Positions 12,256-25,000 are shown, counted from the first letter of the stretch. The stretch: 64,000 bases of DNA from Diphasiastrum complanatum (GCA_029204225.1 CM055097.1:10031184-10095183); one strand, 5' to 3'. A program made the numbers and translations. Notes: generated by a model from the letters alone, not told the origin.

Positions 12256-15200
12256 ATGTCACTAGATCCTGATGTATATGCAGTGGTGTCATCCACCCCA
12301 CGGGATCCACTAGCTCCTCGTCCACCATCACCACGTCCTCCCCCACCTCCTGTTCCTGCTCCTCCCCCTCAGCCTGATGCACATCCACCACTTGTTCCTC
12401 AGCCCACCGCACCACATCCTTCCGCACCACCACAGCCCACTGCACCACATCCCACCCCTCCTCCTGCTACATCTATTCCAGTCGATGCATTTTCACAGCT
12501 TCCTCCTGCAGTCACTCAGATGACTCGCCCAGTGCAGACATTCCGTTTTCTTCGCTCTGAGTCGGCGCCAGATGGTCTCTCACAGGACACCCAGGACATA
12601 CCATCCACTTTCCCTACACATCAGGATGATTTGGACTCCGATGATGAGGACGGTGATGATAGACAGCATGGTGAGGCTGGTTCTTCTAGAGCTTCTTCGC
12701 CACCTTCTCTGCAGCCCCAACATCCCCCGCAGCCGCAGCAGCCCCCTCAGCCACCTCAGGCCCAGTTTCCCCCCCAGCCTCGGCACCCCCTTGCCACTGA
12801 CATACATCCTCCTGCTACTCGTAGGGGTGCTTACCGCACTAGGGCATCTTCCAGCAGATCGTCTCGCAGCTCTCACTATAGACAGCAGTCCATGGGGGAG
12901 TCTTTCTAGCCCCATCTTGAGGCCGAGGCCGAGCAGGCTGTGGCAAACATGATCTATGAGCTGAACCTACCATTTGCCATTGCTGACACGGAGTTCTTCA
13001 AGAGGACTATAGCTGCAATTGCTGCTGCAGGTTCACGCTTCCGGCCACCCGTGGCTGAGGCTATCCGTACCACCTACCTTACGTCCAGGGTGGAGGATCT
13101 CACCACACAGATGATGCCTCTTAGGAAGGCCTGGGAGAGTTATGGGTGCTCGATCATGTCTGATGGCTAGAGTGACACCCGCCGTCGGCCAATGATCAAC
13201 ATACTGGTGTCCTGCTGCATGGGCACTATGTTCTATCGGGCCATTGATGCTAGTAGAGGTGGTCGGGTCATTGACGGACAGTTTATGTTCGATATCATCA
13301 GTGAGGTTATCGAGGAGGTTGGCCCTGCCAACGTAGTGCAGGTTGTCACCGACAACGCAAGTAATTGCGTGAACATGTCTCACTTGCTACAGCAGCAGTA
13401 CCCTGCTATTGTATGGACCCCCTGTGCTGCACATAGCATTGATCTTATACTGGGGGATATTGGCCGCTTGCCTTGGGTTCGCACGTAGCTGACATGGCAC
13501 TTGCCGTGGTGACATTTATCACCCGAAAGAGGCGTGCCCTCGCCCTATTCCGCACCTTCAATTCACTTGATCTGAAGAAACCAGCTCCCACACGTTTTGC
13601 GTTCGACTTGGTTGTCATGCATAGTCTTATTAGAGTTAGACATCAGCTCAGACACATGGCATTTGTGGTGCATTTAGGGAGCTGCCTTTCTCTAGTAGGC
13701 CCGATGGTTTGAGATTTTTGAGGATTGTGTTTGACGATGATTTTTGGCATCAGGCTGAGAGCATTACATCTGTGATGAGTCCGTTCTACCATGTTCTAAG
13801 GTTAGTCGATAGCGAGGGCAGCACTATGGGCCTTATCTACGAGTTCATGGACAGGATTGGACAGCTGCTGAAGCAGCATTTTTTCTCTGAGGACAGATAT
13901 GAAATTTGATGGTCATTTCAGTCATTTGTTGTTTTGGAATCTGTCTATTGTAATTGAAATAGGTTTGCTATCATCTTCGGATTTATTCGTTGACATGTCA
14001 TTAACTATGTGAAACAGGATGGCGGTGTTGCGGGACATCTGGGAGCGCAGGTGGAATTGGTTCCATAGGCCGATTCACTCTGTTGCCCACCTATTGCATC
14101 CCATGTGGCTATCTGAGCGGCAGGCAGCAGACATGGAGCTAGGTTTGGATTGGTTGAGATATTTGGATGGAGTTGTCAGACACTTCACTGACATAGATGT
14201 TGTTGAGACACAGTACATTGCCTTCAAGAGGCAGGTAGGTGTGTTTGGCCACCACGCGGCGCTGAATCCCAGCAGACGGGAGAGAGCGGTGACTTGGTGG
14301 AACCTCTATGGTTCTGCATGCCCAACTCTACAAAAGATGGCCTTGCGAGTGCTATCATAGGTATTCCTTTACCCACCAAATTCTATGAGATTGAAGATGG
14401 GTGTTAAATGGATGGAATTAACTAATGTGCTTTTTTGAACTTTATGACTGTCAATAGGATTGTTCCTCCAGTGTATGCGAGCGCAACTGGAGCACATTTT
14501 CTTTGATCCACATGAAGAGGCATAATCGCCTTTCTATTGCACAGATGACACGGCTGGTTTTTTGCAACACCAATGCAAGGTTGAGTGACAGACTTGCATC
14601 TATTGTGGACCCTCTAGAGGTGTTGCCCTCAGAGTGTTTACTAGGCGATGATGATCCAGCTGATTCCACCACGCCCATGCTGAGGGCTGATGTTGCGGCT
14701 GACATTGCAGCAGAGACAGAGAGAGAGTTGTTGCGGGTTAGACGGTTATTGATGGACAGAGTGGGTCATGATCAGGATACAGGTGCTGGCCAGGGGACAG
14801 GTATGGACATGGGTGCTGATGAGGAGGATGAGGATGATGATGATGATGATTTGGGTATTCCTGCTCCAGGATTGGAGACCATGGCTGAGGCAGAGCTTGA
14901 TGCAGAGCTTACAGAGGATGATGGCAGGGATGTATGAGCCACCTCTACCAGAGCAGGATGTGTACCGACCTGATCCACTACCAGAGGATATACAGCATGA
15001 GAGAGAGACAGTGGATGCAGCACATGTTGGGGATGCTGACCATATGGCACAGGATGCTTTTGCAGGGGATACAGCAGAGGGTGGAGATGCATGTGCCACA
15101 GTGGGAGGGATTGATGGTGTGCAGGATTCACAGGCCCTTGCAGATGTTCATGTTCATGATGATGCAGATCGGACTCGCCGTGTTCACCAGAGGACCATGT

Positions 15201-15942
15201 CAGACCTCCTTCGGTATGGAGATGACGAGGATGCCATTGATGATATAGGGTGGCTCTCACCACATGCACGTACTCAGCCACATCTAGCACCATCAGCTGC
15301 TGGTTCACATACAGCTGCCACTCGTACGGCTCTTACTCATGCAGCTCCCAGGCATACAGCGCCGACACATACATCCAGTTATACAGTTGCCCCCCACATT
15401 CCACCATCTGCACCTGCACGTCGCCTCCCAGGGCCACCTCGTCATGTTACACCGGCTTTTTCGATTGGTGTACAGCCTCGGCCTCATCTTACAGCAGCTG
15501 CACCACGGCCTACTCCTGCCATACCAGAGGGTTCCACTCATAGACCCCTTCTCCCAGCAGGTTACTATCCAAGAGGAGCTGTCCTTCACCAGCCTGCAGT
15601 ATAGCCGTATTCATACGCGCCGCCTACATTCAGGGTGCCTGCATCTCGTGCCACACCCATTCCTGCATCAGCGGCACCTCCTACTGCATCTGCTTCCACA
15701 GCACCAGCTCGTAGGCGTCCAGGAAGGCCTCCAGGATCTGGCAGGGGGTCTTCTCAGAGAGGCAGAGGTCCTAGTCAGATAGTGGCACGTAGACAGAGAG
15801 GGAGGCCGCGTGGCTCTGGCAGAGGTGCATCTCGCATCACTTTGTCAGGGACACAAACTGAGGGAGAGGTTTTACATGACTTCAGCCAGGGTGCGACAGA
15901 GGAGGATGAGTTGGATGATTTTGATGATTCGGATGCCACATA
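12256..15942 (+). pseudogene. hAT transposase copy 1 (DUF659, dimerisation region, AT-hooks)
   Basis: A proline-rich N-terminal segment (12256-12900) precedes a DUF659 domain: YELNLPFA near 12957, GCSIMSDG at 13147, VVTDNASNC near 13347 and TPCAAHSIDL near 13418. The hAT dimerisation motif CERNWS with RNRLS-like residues lies at 14475-14535. Introns by comparison with copy 3 are about 13900-14018 and 14361-14457. An acidic, His/Thr/Pro-rich tail ends in AT-hooks (RRPGRPPGSG near 15715, RGRPRGSG near 15805). Stops at 12907, 13168, 14358 and 15602, frameshifts near 13485 and 14935, and a lost donor near 13896 make it non-functional. Family role: nuclear DNA cutting and joining through the D-D-E residues of these motifs. 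Confidence 0.9.
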
Positions 15943-16225
15943 GCCATTTTGAGGACATGTCATGTACATTGTCATCTAGTTCATTGTTGTTCCATTCACA
16001 CTGTTTTATTTTGAGGTCAGACCCCAGCCGTATGTGGCGGTCTCTATATGACGAGATTATATACAGAGCTCACTTGTTTTTTAGATGGATGGCCAGTTGA
16101 TGTGCATTGTGTACTTATGAAATGGTTTATAGTCCTCCCTCTCTCTCTGTGTCCCTCTCTCTCTTATCAATTTGGGTAACTTCTTTAACTTTTTTGGCCT
16201 TTTTGGCCATTAATGAATTTAGAAA
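15943..16225 (+). other. 3' flank of hAT copy 1
   Basis: No gene is seen. The stretch holds the 17-base string CCAGCCGTATGTGGCGG at 16024-16040, which recurs downstream of a different ORF at 29264-29280, and a short (CT)-rich run near 16140-16165. Confidence 0.6.
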
Positions 16226-16304
16226 AAAAATGCCAAATTTTTTCAGAAAAAGCAGATTTGTAGGGAGACAAATCTGTTTTTTCTAAAAAAAAATTGGCAT
16301 TTTT
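16226..16304. repeat. Near-perfect foldback, about 36-base arms and 6-base loop
   Basis: The left arm (16226-16261) and right arm (16268-16304) pair along almost their whole length around the loop AGGGAG, with GCAGATTTGT facing ACAAATCTGT at the tip and AAAAATGCCAA facing TTGGCATTTTT at the base. It lies between the transposase stop and the motif array. A transcript of it would form one long hairpin. Confidence 0.85.
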
Positions 16305-16380
16305 CAAGGTTTTTTTTGTGCTGTTTTTGGGGGGGAGACCAAAAAAAAAAAAAAATAATTAATTAATTAATTAATTCTGC

Positions 16381-16470
16381 CACGGTTCACACGGTTCAGC
16401 TCTAAAAAAAATTATGAACCGTACGGTTCAATGTACGGTTCTGAGAACCGTACTGAACCGTTAACGGTTC
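16381..16470. repeat. Array of inverted GAACCGT/ACGGTTC motifs
   Basis: About nine copies of GAACC(GT) or its complement (AC)GGTTC occur in alternating orientation, next to a TTAATTAATTAATT run and an A-run at 16340-16375. The same layout recurs at 38214-38285 and, with GTACCGT, at 28249-28335. Such subterminal repeats are known as transposase-binding sites in hAT and CACTA elements; that role here is inference. Confidence 0.8.
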
Positions 16471-16504
16471 ATTGATTCTATGATATATATATATTCAAGG
16501 AAGC

Positions 16505-16610
16505 ATATGGCGGACGCGGACGCGCCGGGTCCGGGGGTGCGTCCGTGTCCGGACGCGTCTTTTATTTTTCAAAAAAAAAAAAATTCAAAAAAAAAAAATA
16601 CAGGCACCTG
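16505..16610. repeat. GC-rich GGACGCG block with flanking A-runs, left end of hAT copy 2
   Basis: Short repeats of GGACGCG, GTCCGGG and GGACGCGTC are followed by A-runs, resembling the 5' ends of copies 2 and 3 (28120-28222 and 34225-34389). It is taken as the 3'-side end of copy 2; a fragment of a fourth copy is the alternative. Confidence 0.55.
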
Positions 16611-16821
16611 CCTGCATTGTCCCCCATCCCAAAAGCAAAATAAAAGCAATTTATGGCCCTTGTTTTTCCCCCGGAATTAATTATCAGAGGGTGTCTGGCA
16701 CCCACCTGCCCCCTCCTGTTAAAAAATAGGAAAACGGTACCCAAAAAAATTTGCAAAAAATTTTGCAACGGACCTAACCACTGGGCCATGCCTCTCATAA
16801 CTGAGATATTACCAAACAACC

Positions 16822-16917
16822 ATGGCTAATGAGCAGTTCATAAATTATTACGAACCTTCATTGGGAACTAGGCTCCAAAAAAGTGGCAAAGAAAGATCTA
16901 AGAGTGGTTTCGAGTGA
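16822..16917 (+). other. Short frame with coding-like look, unidentified
   Basis: This 31-codon frame begins in the context ACCATGGCT and opens MANEQFINYY. It has a mixed, non-repetitive composition unlike its surroundings and ends at TGA. Neighbouring frames give further short coding-like pieces up to about 17150. It may be a remnant of a captured gene fragment or chance. No family is recognised. Confidence 0.25.
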
Positions 16918-17909
16918 AGATGATGGTTTGTATGGCAAACATATTACTGGTTTAGGGTTTCGGGTGCATCAGTGACTGTCTCAAAGAAGTGAGTGCTCGC
17001 CAGAGGATTGGGGAGAGGTCCACGCTCACCAGATCCAGTGACAAGCTCTCAGAACCAGAAGTCTCTGGGGGAAATTAGGGCTCACCAGAAGAGTGACAAG
17101 CTATACACTACTGTGACTCGGTTGATGAGATCGGTTTCTTCCCGGATGAACTTTAACAGCTTGCTTATTAGTTATGGCACTACTTCAACACGCTACGATA
17201 CGATGTCGAAATTTTGCGCACCAGCACGGGGGCTCCGAAACATCTCCCAGTTTTCAGGTCCCGAGCGGACAAAGTGTCCCCGTAGCCCTGTTTTGACCCT
17301 AAACTTCGGAAGGACGTACTGGGCCTGCCGTCCGTCCGGTCCTCGTCCCGTCTGCTCCCACAGGTTCCTATCGAGGTTGTCTGTTGGCCGAAACGGACGA
17401 CACGTGAAACGGATCCCGTTTGGAGAAACGGGACCGTCGGACGGATAGCTGCAAAACTAGTCCATTTCAACTGACCTAATTGCGTTTCCAACCCGTCGAA
17501 CGAGCATTTTGACCGGACGATGCCCGAATCGGGCCAGGCTCGGTCCCTTGGGTACGTACCCGCTCCACGAACCAGTGGACTGTATTCCTGGACCATTAAT
17601 ACATTCTACGCAGGTTTAAGTGTATGCTGCACAAGTGCAGCTTTGATGTTGAATCTGCACATACCTGTGGTGCAATGCCTACGACACAATGAGGACGTGG
17701 GTGGGGTTGATGATATTTATGTATGTGGTTATGATGATTATGCTTGTGGCTTGTTTTGATGGTTATGGCTGTGGGGTTGTGGGTTTAGGATGATTTGTTG
17801 GGTTTAGGGTGTTATGTTAACTGTGCCATTTGTTGGGGTGTCGGGTTTACCATGTTATGTTAAATTGTTGAACATGATGCATATTTTATGAATGAGATGC
17901 AGATGTGCT

Positions 17910-17911
<2 letters not shown>

Positions 17912-17975
<64 letters not shown>
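17912..17975. repeat. (CT)n microsatellite
   Basis: This is an uninterrupted run of about 32 CT units. It lies 135 bases beyond the stop codon of hAT copy 2, on its 3' side. Confidence 0.95.
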
Positions 17976-17978
<3 letters not shown>

Positions 17979-18109
17979 TTGCACGGTGCAAACCATTTCT
18001 GACTAACCATTTGTAAGCAACCACAATAAATTAGCCATGACACAAATATACTGTAAAAAAATATCCACATCTCATCCACTGTACATGATGCTAAAGTGTG
18101 TATCGGTAT

Positions 18110-20823
18110 CTACAAGTCCGTGCTAAAAAAATCATCCCTCTGCGTGCCAGATTCATCTGCAGGGGTGTCAAATACAAAGTCTGGCTGGGAGTCTGGAGGC
18201 ATCTGGGACTCCTCTAGGTCTGGGCCAACGCCTGCCAAGAGACGACTAGAAAAATCATCAGTACGTCCCCTCTCGGCTGGCCTGCCTCTGGGTCTGCCGG
18301 AAGGAACCCTCTGTGGTACACTCCTGCCTGGGGGTCTCCCTCTACCACGGGGGGGGTCTCTGGGAAGAACTGCCTGCCTGTGATGCTCTGAGTCATCTCT
18401 GCGCTATCTGTCTCTGGGCAGCAGCCTCTGTCTCCCTCGCAAACTCTGACCAGCCATCATCTGAAAGGGGGCGTGATGCGGGGGTACTGGGTGGGGCACG
18501 TGGACCATCCCCTGCTAGGTCGACCGTCTCGTTTGAATCATATGTGGGCTCATCATCAGAGGAGGGCAATGGAACGTCAGCAGGGAGGGTGGTGGTCTCA
18601 TCGGCATCGGCATCATTGTCGGGCTCACCCCGCAGAGCACGCCGAGCGGCATCGTCTGGATCAACCTCTGGCTCTGGCTCATGATCTGCCACTGCAACCA
18701 GACACTCATCGGGATTGACCTGCACAAGTCAATCATTCGTGAGAATAGCCGAAGCAACCGTGAGGGCATTAAACTGAATGTCTCAAACCAATGCGAAAGC
18801 AAAATGACAGAGCAATGAAATATACCTGCAAGAGTAGGGCTCGTGCGCCTCATGCTCTCCGTGATGCGTCGAACCACTCTAGTGTTGGTGTTGCGGTACA
18901 CCAGGTCATTGCACCGCTCCGTCGTCAGACGGTTCCGCCTATTTGTGTGAACAAGGCTGAACGCTGACCAGTTCTGCTCGCACACGCAAGCAGAACAGTC
19001 CTGCATTAATTGGCAACAACTCGAGTGAGTACCGACCTTGTAGAGAAAATGCAAAACTGGTTGGATGAATGAGATCAGACAACATACCTGTGAAAGGACT
19101 CGGAGCGCGAGCGTCCTCAGGTCTGGCTGCTCGGCGCCGTAGCTCTCTCACCATGATACAGGCAAGAGCCTGTTCTCTCGGACACGTGCAAGGTCCTCGC
19201 CGAACAGCCCCAGAGAGTGCGTGCAGTTGATTAGCGATGTGCGTGAGTACACTTGAGCCCGCGCAGGGAAATTGAACAAACGACAGCGTACGATAGATCA
19301 AGAGTTTACCTGTAACCAAGCCTCTGCACCTCGAGCCTGCTGCGGAACCCAGATTCTGAATGGGCCGATGAAACTTATCCCATCGCCGCTGCCACAAGCG
19401 CCTGATAGGCTCCAACCTATGGACCAAACCACGTGGAGGGAACAGTTACATACCATCGTGTTGCGGCAGCAAGACGAAACAGAGTGCGAAATGGAAGTAA
19501 GGATGGTGAGATGGAAAATAGTTATACCTGGCAGGTCCAGCTCAAAATGCTGGAGAGACTCGCCTATGCGGTCCTTGAACTCGTAAATGAGGCCATCTTG
19601 CACCCCTCGCGATGAACGAGCCTCAGAACAGAGTTGATGGGGCGCATGACGTCCATCAGCTGCTGCATATCCACCCAGAAAGGCTCCATTAAGAGGATCT
19701 CGTGGAAGGCCAAGCCCTCTGGGGTCGTGGACAGGTCCATGGTGGTGAACTCTGCCGAAGTGGCCATGTGCCGCAATTCACCCTTGAGCTTGTGTAGCCG
19801 CTCAAGCATGATGAACTGGTAGGCGAAGCGGGTGCGAGCGGGCTTGTTCAAGTCGAGCCTGCATTGACAAACAGAATGAGAGGCACACATGAAACGAGCA
19901 AAAAAAAGGAGCATCTTGAACGAGTCAAAAAATAAGCGGTAGCTTACCTGCTGAATGTGCGGAAAAGGGCCGTCATGCGGCGCTTGCATGTGACGAAGTC
20001 CACAACCGCAAGTGCCCTCGTGAAAATGTCACTGACCCAAGGCAGGCGCCCGATGGAATGCAGGAGGAGGTCCAGTGAGTGTCCAGACAATGGAGTCCAG
20101 ACAATGGAGGGGTAGTCTGCCTCAAGAAGCTCCTCCATACCGCGGCAGTTGGACGCATTGTCCATCAGAACCTTTTGCGATACGTTCACACGATCAGTTC
20201 ACATCTCGGAAACACATTGCAATCAATCGAAAACTACGCAGAACTATTGTATCAACGTCAAGCAGCAAATGAGCAAGCAACTAATGAATGAATATTATAC
20301 CCGGACAACGCACTGTGGCCCGACCTCTATCGCCACGCGAATGATGTCGTAAATGTACTCGGCCGAATGCACTCTCCCTGCCTCGGAGGCGTCGATGCTG
20401 CGCAAGAACATGGAACCGTAACAACTGGAAACAATCACGTTGATGAGTGGACGTTTGCGACGATCAATCCACCCATCGGCCATGATGGAACAGCCGTATC
20501 TATTCCAAGCCTCGTGCAGTGCGGCCAGTCTCTCTCTGACTGATGCAACCCGGTCCTAGAGTAAAGGGCCTCGTAGTGCGTCGGCTGTGGGTGGTGTGTA
20601 GCCGGGCTCACAGACTGCAACTTTCGAGATAGCCTCTCGAAAGATGCGGGATGATGCCATGATAAAGGGGAGGTTCAGGTCATAGAATATCTGTGCTATG
20701 GTCCTTGTGGCCTCTTTGTGCTGCCCCTCTCTGAAAGATCCCGACATGGACATCTGTCTGGGGCCTCGGGATGTGGATGGCTGGGAGGATGAGGATGGAC
20801 GATGAGGATCTGGAAGTGGTGGC
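18110..20823 (-). pseudogene. hAT transposase copy 2, main part (DUF659 to AT-hook tail)
   Basis: Read on the minus strand. A proline-rich start (20823) is followed by DUF659 (FYDLNLPF near 20655, GCSIMADG near 20480, VLMDNASNC near 20160, DLLLHSIGRLPW near 20050), then RWDKFHRPI (near 19390) and CEQNWS with NRRNRL (18990-18930). An acidic tail carries AT-hooks (RGRGRPPG and GRPRGRP near 18355-18270), and the stop is at 18110-18112. Introns are placed near 20295-20190, 19950-19860, 19530-19430, 19310-19010 and 18830-18725 by comparison with the other copies. A TAG at 20556-20558 and frame changes show decay. Upstream it continues beyond copy C at 27209. Confidence 0.88.
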
Positions 20824-21166
20824 ACCAGTGCCGAACCCTAGAGAACACAGATAGGTCAGATACCACAGTCAGGGTCGTGTCCAGCGTACATGACCAACAG
20901 GGCAAGACAGTGTGAGTAGTGTGCCCCAGCACGGTCCATAGCCATGGCGGGCCTAACACAGCCTAGGGACCCTGTCAGCAGGATAGGGCCCCCAGTTGGG
21001 TCCCGACGTGCAGTCGGCCACGTCAGTGCCACGTGGCCGACACTTGGCAGTAGCATGCTACCAGTCCTCACACTGGGCTAGGAGGGGCTTACTCTATATC
21101 AGGGAGTAGGCAAGGTTGGGTGGATCAATTAGTGTTTGCCCTACTGTGGTGTTAGGATCTATTACA
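20824..21166 (+). repeat. 5' LTR of copy C, missing first 15 bp
   Basis: It begins at the sixteenth base of the full LTR (ACCAGTGCCGAACCC) directly after hAT coding sequence and ends at TCTATTACA. It appears identical to 26866-27208. The lost bases hold the TG terminus and most of the terminal palindrome. Confidence 0.95.
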
Positions 21167-21167
21167 C

Positions 21168-21179
21168 TGGTATCAGAGC
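21168..21179 (+). other. Primer-binding site of copy C (initiator tRNA-Met)
   Basis: TGGTATCAGAGC, one base after the LTR, complements the 3' end of plant initiator tRNA-Met, the usual minus-strand primer of chromoviruses. Confidence 0.93.
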
Positions 21180-22060
21180 CATCTCCATCCTAGGGAGTTC
21201 AGGAGCAACAGTAGAGAAAGCTATCAGAAGATAGGAAAGATCTGGGAGATTCTCAGAAAAGAATAGAGGAGGAAAATCGCTGTAGGATCAGCTTTCTAAT
21301 CCTCCAATTTGCTGGATTTCTCAGTAGTTTGGAAGCATATCTTTTACAATAGCTTCAGCGCTGAAAAATCAGTTTCCCTCTCTGATTTTCGAGTGTAGAT
21401 CACTATGATCTGAGCGGAAATTCAAGAGGAAGGGAAGAGCAGGTCCATCGCTGTATAGTCAGCCCTCAAATCTGAGTTTCGTATGAAGTTCTGAGTAGAT
21501 TAGAAGGAGTTCTGATCTGAAATATTGTAGCAGGGCCAGCGCTGGACAGCAGGGTAGAAATCTCAGAATTTAACCCTGTTTTTCAGAAGTTTTTCAGGAG
21601 TCTGAGTTTCAGACTTGCTTGCTACAGACCAGCGACCTACAGGCTGAGAGTAAATCGGAGATTTGAGGTGATTTAGAGCTGTAAATTGGACAAATCGGGC
21701 CGGATAGGTTGCTGACCAACCAGCGAGGGCAGGGACTTCAAAAATTCCGGATTTCTTTTTGTAAACTTCCGGTTTTTACTCGGTTTGTTGGAGCCCCACA
21801 CCTCAAATCAGATCAGTCAGCTACTCAACTCAAGAACCGGGAAATTTGGCACCGTTTTGAAGCTTCAAACTGGCATTTTCCGGGACAGCAGGTCTGAAAT
21901 CTTGGGGAAAAGAGCTGAAAGGGTTCCTCTTCATAATCTCTTTGGAAGTACAGTCCTCAGAAACAGCTAAGTCATCTTTCCTTTCCCTTGTACAGTTGTA
22001 AATTAGTCTTTTCGACTTTTTTCCTTCAGAAGTTAAGGTAGCTCTCTTTCAGTTTCGAAG
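21180..22060 (+). other. Untranslated leader of copy C
   Basis: About 880 bases separate the primer site from the gag start. No conserved gene is seen, but the leader is well kept between A and C. A packaging signal would be expected here and was not identified. Confidence 0.8.
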
Positions 22061-25000
22061 ATGACCACTCCTCAGGGACCAGATCAACCCCAGGAGAGAG
22101 GCTTCGACGAACTTGAAACAGAAGCCTTGGCTTACAGTAAAGGGAAGGAACCCATGGAAGTAGAAGAACAGGAACAGTTCGCCGAAGAACTCGACGAACT
22201 GGTTACCAAGGAGCAGTTCCTCCAATTGGTAACAGAAGTGGATGAACTGAAGCTGGCATTAGCCAATTTCAAGTCCAGTGTGGACGACTCGTTCGCTGAA
22301 CTCAAAAACTTGATTTTGAGCTCCGCGAAAGGAAGCCTTCCCTCCACTTCTCAGTTATCCCCTTCTCCACTTCCATCAGTTTCGGGTGAGACTTTACGGT
22401 CTCACCCCAGTGTTTTTAAAGATTTAAAGCCTCCTACTTTTAATGGGGAAGAGAAGGATAGAAATGCAGATATTCTACAAACCTTCCTCAGCAAATGGAA
22501 GAACATTCATGCTCTTAAACAGACCCCTGACCATTTGCAAGCAATTGAGGCCAGTCTTTCTTTAGGGCCTATGGCCTATAAGTGGTGGTTAAATCTCCAG
22601 GAGACTGGGCAGACTCCCCGGTCATGGAAAGCTTTTGAAGAAGCTTTCCTAAGAGAATTTCTACCAGAGAATGAACTTGATAGAGCCTGGGAAGCCTGGG
22701 AAAGAACAGTAATGGACAAGTCCCTCATCCAATATATCTCGCAGTATCGAGAGGCAATTTTAAAGATTAAAAATATGGATGACTATCAAAAAATCAGAGG
22801 ATTTGTCCGTGGCCTCAAAGATGAATATAAAGTAGAGGTCCAGAGAAACTCGCCTACTACCCTTGAGCAAGCTCTCAGATATGCTCAAATCTATGATGAT
22901 TCAGTGGGTAGGAAGAGAGCGAGACAACAACCACTTTCTGAGCAGCTTCCTCAGAAAGACTTTCAATTTAAAAAGAAATTTTTAAAAAGAAAGAAAGAAG
23001 ATAAATTTAAAGGTGAAGCTCCTCAGAAACGCCCTTCACACATACAGCCCTTAAAACCAGATGATTTTGAGAAAGCCAAACAAGAACGTTTGTGCTTTGT
23101 GTGTATGGGCAAGGGACACACAGTCAGACAGTGTCCCAAGGGGCCTTTCACTAAAAAAGATAAAAAACAAGTTTATCTTGTTCAGACTGTATGTTTCCCC
23201 AGTGACTCGGCAGCTTCCGAGATCAAAGTGTATCATGAAGATCATGAACACTGTTGCCAGCTCACCTCTGCAATGCTAGCGAGACCCTTCAGCTTTGGGC
23301 CGCATGACCTAGTACGTATGCATGGGAAAGTTGGTAACCAGTCAGTAAGAGTCATGGTTGATGATGGGGCAACCCATAATTTCATCAACCACACCCTGGT
23401 TAAAAAGCTTAAACTACCAGAAGTACCTAGTCAGCATAGGTACATAGTTTCATTAGCTAAGGGTGAAGATAAAAAAATATGGGAAACTATGGTAACTAAG
23501 TTAAATCTTGGTATTCAGGGGTACCAAGATCAAATAAACTTTCAGATAATGCACCTGGATCGAACAGACATTGTTCTCGGGAGAGATTGGCTCTACAGTT
23601 TAGGACCTTCCCTCCACAGAAACTATCAGGAGAACACCCTCAGCTTTCAGTATAAAGGCCGAGAGATCCAGTTGCATGGGGAGCATGATGTTCCCAACAG
23701 CCCTATGGTCTGCAGTTCAGAGCTCTGTCAGCTAATCGGAGACGAAGACCATCAGGTATTCTTATGTGACTTTCAGTTTATTCCTGAAGTTTCTATTTCC
23801 AGTTCTATTCAGCAGAAAATCAGTAAATTAGAAACTTTATTGTCTAAATTTAAAGATGTTTTTCCTGAAGATTTGCCACATGGTTTACCACCTAGCAGAG
23901 AGGTAGATCATGTAATAAACCTAGTACCAGGTACAGCACCTGTTTCTAAACCTCCGTATCGGGTCAGCCGAACAGAGGATGAAGAAATAACTAGGCAGTT
24001 AACAGACTATCTTGGGAAAGGCCAAATTCAGACCAGTAGTTCACCATGGGCCTCACCAGTCCTATTGGTGAAAAAGAAAGAGGGGTCTATGCGTCTTTGC
24101 GTAGATTACAGAGCCCTCAATAAAGTCACAATTAAGAATAAATACCCTATGCCTCGGGCAGACGAGTTGTTTGATCAACTCGACGGGGCTAAGTTTTTCA
24201 GTAAAATAGACCTTAGATCGGGATATCATCAAGTCCGTATAAAATCGGAAGATGTCTCGAAAACAGCTTTTAGGACTCGTCACGGTCATTATGAGTTTAA
24301 GGTGATGCCATTTGGGCTCACAAATGCTCCAGCTACCTTTATGACCTTGATGAACAGTGTCCTCAGACCATACTTGGGTAAGTTTGTGGTCGTATTTTTA
24401 GATGACATCCTCGTCTACAGCAAAACGAGGAAGGAGCATCTAAAACACCTCAGAAAGGTGTTTCGACTGCTCAGAAAGCATAAGCTTTATGCTAAACAAT
24501 CCAAGTGTGAATTCTTCGTTGAAGAAGTAGCATATTTGGGTCACATTATCTCTTCAGATGGGATTAAGATGGACCCAAATAAGGTTAAAGCCATACTCAG
24601 TTGGCTGAGACCTCAGAATATTTTGGAACTTCAAATCTTTCTTGGTCTCGCGGGATATTACAGACGATTTGTCAAGGAATATGCTCAGATAGCAGTCCCT
24701 ATGACAAATCTTCTTAAGGGGAAGGGAAAGGAGTTCATTTGGGAGTCTGCACAACAGGAGAGCTTTGATGCTCTCAAAACAGCCTTAGCTACAGCACCAG
24801 TCTTAAAAGTCGTCGACCCCAATCAGCCATTTGTGGTCGAAACAGATGCTAGCGACTTTGCAGTAGGCGCTGTGCTAACTCAGGGTGGACGACCAGTTGC
24901 GTTCGAGAGTAAAAAACTCGAGCCAGCTCAGACTAGGTACAGTGCCTATGAAAAGGAACTCTTTTCTATAGTCCATGCCCTTAAGACTTGGAGGCATTAT

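Larger units (their letters stand above)
12254..16494 (+). mobile_element. hAT transposon copy 1, 5' part displaced by copy A
   Basis: This holds a decayed hAT transposase gene and its 3' flank. The N-terminal region expected from copy 2, including the BED finger, is absent and should lie left of copy A, outside the window. The 3' flank holds a strong hairpin (16226-16304) and a GWACCGT motif array (16381-16470). Whether the array is the terminus of this copy or of another element is unsettled, so the right boundary is approximate. Confidence 0.75.
16611..18109. other. Low-information region downstream of hAT copy 2
   Basis: No gene is supported. It holds a 31-codon frame at 16822-16917, a GC-rich part rich in CCGTC/CGGAC strings (17220-17600), a T/G-rich stretch (17690-17860) and a (CT)n tract (17912-17975). 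The origin of the GC-rich part is not recognised. Confidence 0.5.

Noticed and set aside
14768-15308. Several long overlapping frames on both strands in the tail of hAT copy 1
   Set aside because: Only the plus-strand frame continuing the acidic tail into the AT-hooks agrees with copies 2 and 3. The others are shadows of repetitive codons.
16993-17596. Frames of 151 and 138 codons on opposite strands in the GC-rich part
   Set aside because: The two overlap, have no recognisable motif and owe their length to GC-rich composition with few stops.
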